Shown here: one piece after another, positions 62,700-64,000 of the stretch
Layout: each line of letters starts with the position of its first letter
How positions within the stretch are numbered: the first letter of the stretch is position 1
DNA from: Thermus aquaticus
Lineage (GTDB): Bacteria; Deinococcota; Deinococci; Deinococcales; Thermaceae
Length of the DNA stretch: 64,000 nucleotides
Reading direction: 5' to 3'
NCBI RefSeq assembly: GCF_001280255.1
Contig: NZ_LHCI01000106.1
Location: 1,746,206 to 1,810,205 of the forward strand
Program-made: the position numbers and the translations under genes
The notes under the pieces: generated by a model
Databases searched by the model: none
Told to the model about the DNA's origin: nothing
What the model saw: only the letters and a program-made list of their open reading frames with translations

Positions 62700-63145
62700 A
62701 CCTGGGCCTGTAAGGGCTTCAGGAGGTCAAAGCGGGAGATGATGCCCACGGGCCTCCCCGCCTCGTCCACCGCCGGCACGTGGTTGATGTCGTAGGTGAG
62801 CATGAGGTCCAGGACCTCCTTCAGGGGAGCCTCGAGGCCCACGGCGTGCACGGGAGAGGTCATGATCTCCTCCACCTTGGTGGTACGGGCCTCCTGGAGG
62901 AGCCTTTCCAGCTGATCCCCGTTGAGGAAGCGGCCCAGGAGCATGGGGGCGCGGAAGGTGGAAAAGGGAATGCCCCTCTCCTTCAAGAAGTCGCTCTCGG
63001 TGACGATGCCCACAAGCCTCCCCTCCCCATCCACCACCAAAACGCTCCCGATGCGCCTTTCCACCATGAGCCGGGCCACTTCCTCCAGATTGGTCCCCAG
63101 GGGGACGCTGACCACGGGGCTCACCATGAGGTCTTTGGCCTTCAT
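62696..63145 (-). CDS. CBS-domain pair protein
   Basis: A 149-residue protein consisting of two CBS domains: MKAKDLMVSPVVSVPLGTNL to GIVTESDFLKE and VEEIMTSPVHAVGLEAPLKE to GIISRFDLLKP. CBS pairs bind adenine nucleotides and gate enzymes or transporters. ATG 63145 has an AAGGAGGGG site. Overlapping the exchanger gene, it may sense energy state for that transporter (inference). Confidence 0.9.
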   Translation of the reverse strand: MKAKDLMVSPVVSVPLGTNLEEVARLMVERRIGSVLVVDGEGRLVGIVTESDFLKERGIPFSTFRAPMLLGRFLNGDQLERLLQEARTTKVEEIMTSPVHAVGLEAPLKEVLDLMLTYDINHVPAVDEAGRPVGIISRFDLLKPLQAQV

Positions 63146-63279
63146 CTCCCCTCCTTCCGCCATACTATCCGGTCCACCGCCTCCGCCAGGCCCCAGGCCA
63201 AAAGGGCCATTAGGAGGTGCAAACAGCTGAAAAACAGCCCACAAATCCGCACGCTTCCTCTTTCTCGTTCCCGGTTCAT
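63142..63279 (-). CDS. Small putative membrane protein
   Basis: A 45-residue ORF: MNRERERGSVRICGLFFSCL, one hydrophobic helix, ending VDRIVWRKEGR. Its stop overlaps the CBS start (ATGA), which supports it, but no clear ribosome site or -10 precedes the ATG. No family recognised. Confidence 0.4.
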   Translation of the reverse strand: MNRERERGSVRICGLFFSCLHLLMALLAWGLAEAVDRIVWRKEGR

Positions 63280-63331
63280 CCAAAAGCGCAAGACTTCACG
63301 GAGGGCGGCGAAAGAGGCGAAAGGGGGTAAA

Positions 63332-64000
63332 ATGAACCCAAGGATGCCCGAGGCCAAAGCCCCGAAGCTCTTCCTCGGCGTCCACGCCTGCCTGGTCTTT
63401 CTCAAGAAGGTAGACGAACAGGCCGTCCTGGACCTCATGCGCCGCTTCTCCAGCGCCACGAGGTTCGCCTACCAACGCCTCCTGGAAGGGCGGGATCGGA
63501 AAGAGCTCAAGCGGCGAGGATAGTCCCCTCTGCAGGCTCTTCGGCCTCAACACCCGCTACGCCGATGGGGCCATAGAAAAGGCCCAGGCCGCCCTGGACT
63601 CTGCCCGGGAACTGGGCCAAGACCCCCGCAAGGTGGTCTTCGGGGGCAGAAAGCTCTTTGAGCAACTCACACGGGGACACCTATCAGGTAAAGCGCTTCT
63701 AGCCCTCAAGCGGGCGTGGAAGGAAAGGAGGCAAGGCTTCCTCTACTCCCGGGGTGACGCCGCCAAGAAGGGCAACGCCAACCTGCGTTTGGAACCCGGG
63801 GACGGTGCCCTCTGGCTCCGGGTCAACCTGGGAAACGGCGCTTATGTCCGTGCCCTGGTCCAGACCTCCCACCCCCACCTGAAGGCCCTGCTCCAGAGGG
63901 CCTACGCCTCCTTCCCCTACAACGTGGCCATCCGGGTCAAGGACGGCAAGGTCTACGCCCACTTCACCTGGAGCGAGGGAGTTTCCCCTCCCGTCCACAC
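63332..64000 (+). pseudogene. tnpB: TnpB (IS200/IS605 OrfB) gene with frameshift, cut by the window edge
   Basis: From ATG 63332 the frame encodes AKAPKLFLGVHACLVFLKKV to a TAG at 63521-63523 (63 residues). Another frame, open from before 63519 to the window end, continues the same protein: LCRLFGLNTRYADGAIEKAQ, VVFGGRKLFEQLTRGHLSG, ERRQGFLYSRGDAAKKGNAN, which is the N-terminal part of Thermus TnpB. A single-base shift near 63510-63520 therefore breaks the gene. TnpB proteins are RNA-guided nucleases of IS605-type elements. No tnpA is nearby on this side; the RuvC and zinc-finger region would lie beyond 64000. Confidence 0.75.

Overview
The window is chromosomal DNA of a Thermus species. The evidence is very high GC with G/C-ending codons, a ba3-type cytochrome oxidase operon with its 34-residue subunit IIa, an MglA/MglB pair, a Thermus-type L-lactate dehydrogenase, EF-P with Arg32, HslVU, RNase J, and many genes whose start codon lies 6-7 nt after a TAnnnT -10 box (leaderless transcripts, common in Deinococcus-Thermus). 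The species cannot be named from the sequence alone.

Layout. (1) 1-9252: the right part of an integrated element. One tightly overlapping plus-strand operon encodes a small DNA-binding protein, a RecT-like annealing protein, a zinc-finger/Toprim primase, a P-loop helicase, small unknown proteins, an Hjc-like resolvase and a DNA methyltransferase. A tyrosine integrase follows, abutting the 3' end of tRNA-Arg(UCU). No capsid, tail or conjugation genes are seen; the left end lies outside the window. (2) 9253-9733: tRNA-Arg, tRNA-Gly and tRNA-Pro on the minus strand, and tatA. (3) 9734-17482: TPR lipoprotein-like secreted protein, hslVU, a MoxR/VWA pair with an orphan nucleotidyltransferase between them, a small gene disrupted in frame by an IS630-derived miniature element, and bshA. 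(4) 17479-27956: surface-polysaccharide locus on the minus strand (flippase, glf, glycosyltransferases, Wzy-like polymerase, initiating sugar transferase, Wzz-like protein), partly less GC-rich than the rest. (5) 28049-34767: a repeat-rich coiled-coil gene with a C7 frameshift, and LptD-, LptA- and LptF/G-like genes around an O-antigen-ligase-like gene. (6) 34816-51719: housekeeping genes (lon, ldh, Fe-S oxidoreductase, folD-nusB-asp23-accC-accB, efp, ureohydrolase, peptidase). (7) 51737-57005: mglBA and the ba3 oxidase operon. (8) 57059-62699: rpsO, pnp, rnj, a universal stress protein and a cation exchanger. (9) 62696-64000: CBS-domain protein and a frameshifted tnpB at the right edge.

Most striking observations: a miniature IS630-type element inserted in frame in a host gene; a 12-unit hendecad-repeat protein whose reading frame depends on a C7 run; two divergent gene pairs whose start codons are 15 and 17 bp apart with interleaved -10 boxes; a dispersed palindromic repeat that overlaps stop codons; strong enrichment of the octamer CCTCGAGG in the integrated element; and iteron-like and phased A-tract repeats in that element. 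No rRNA genes and no CRISPR array were seen.
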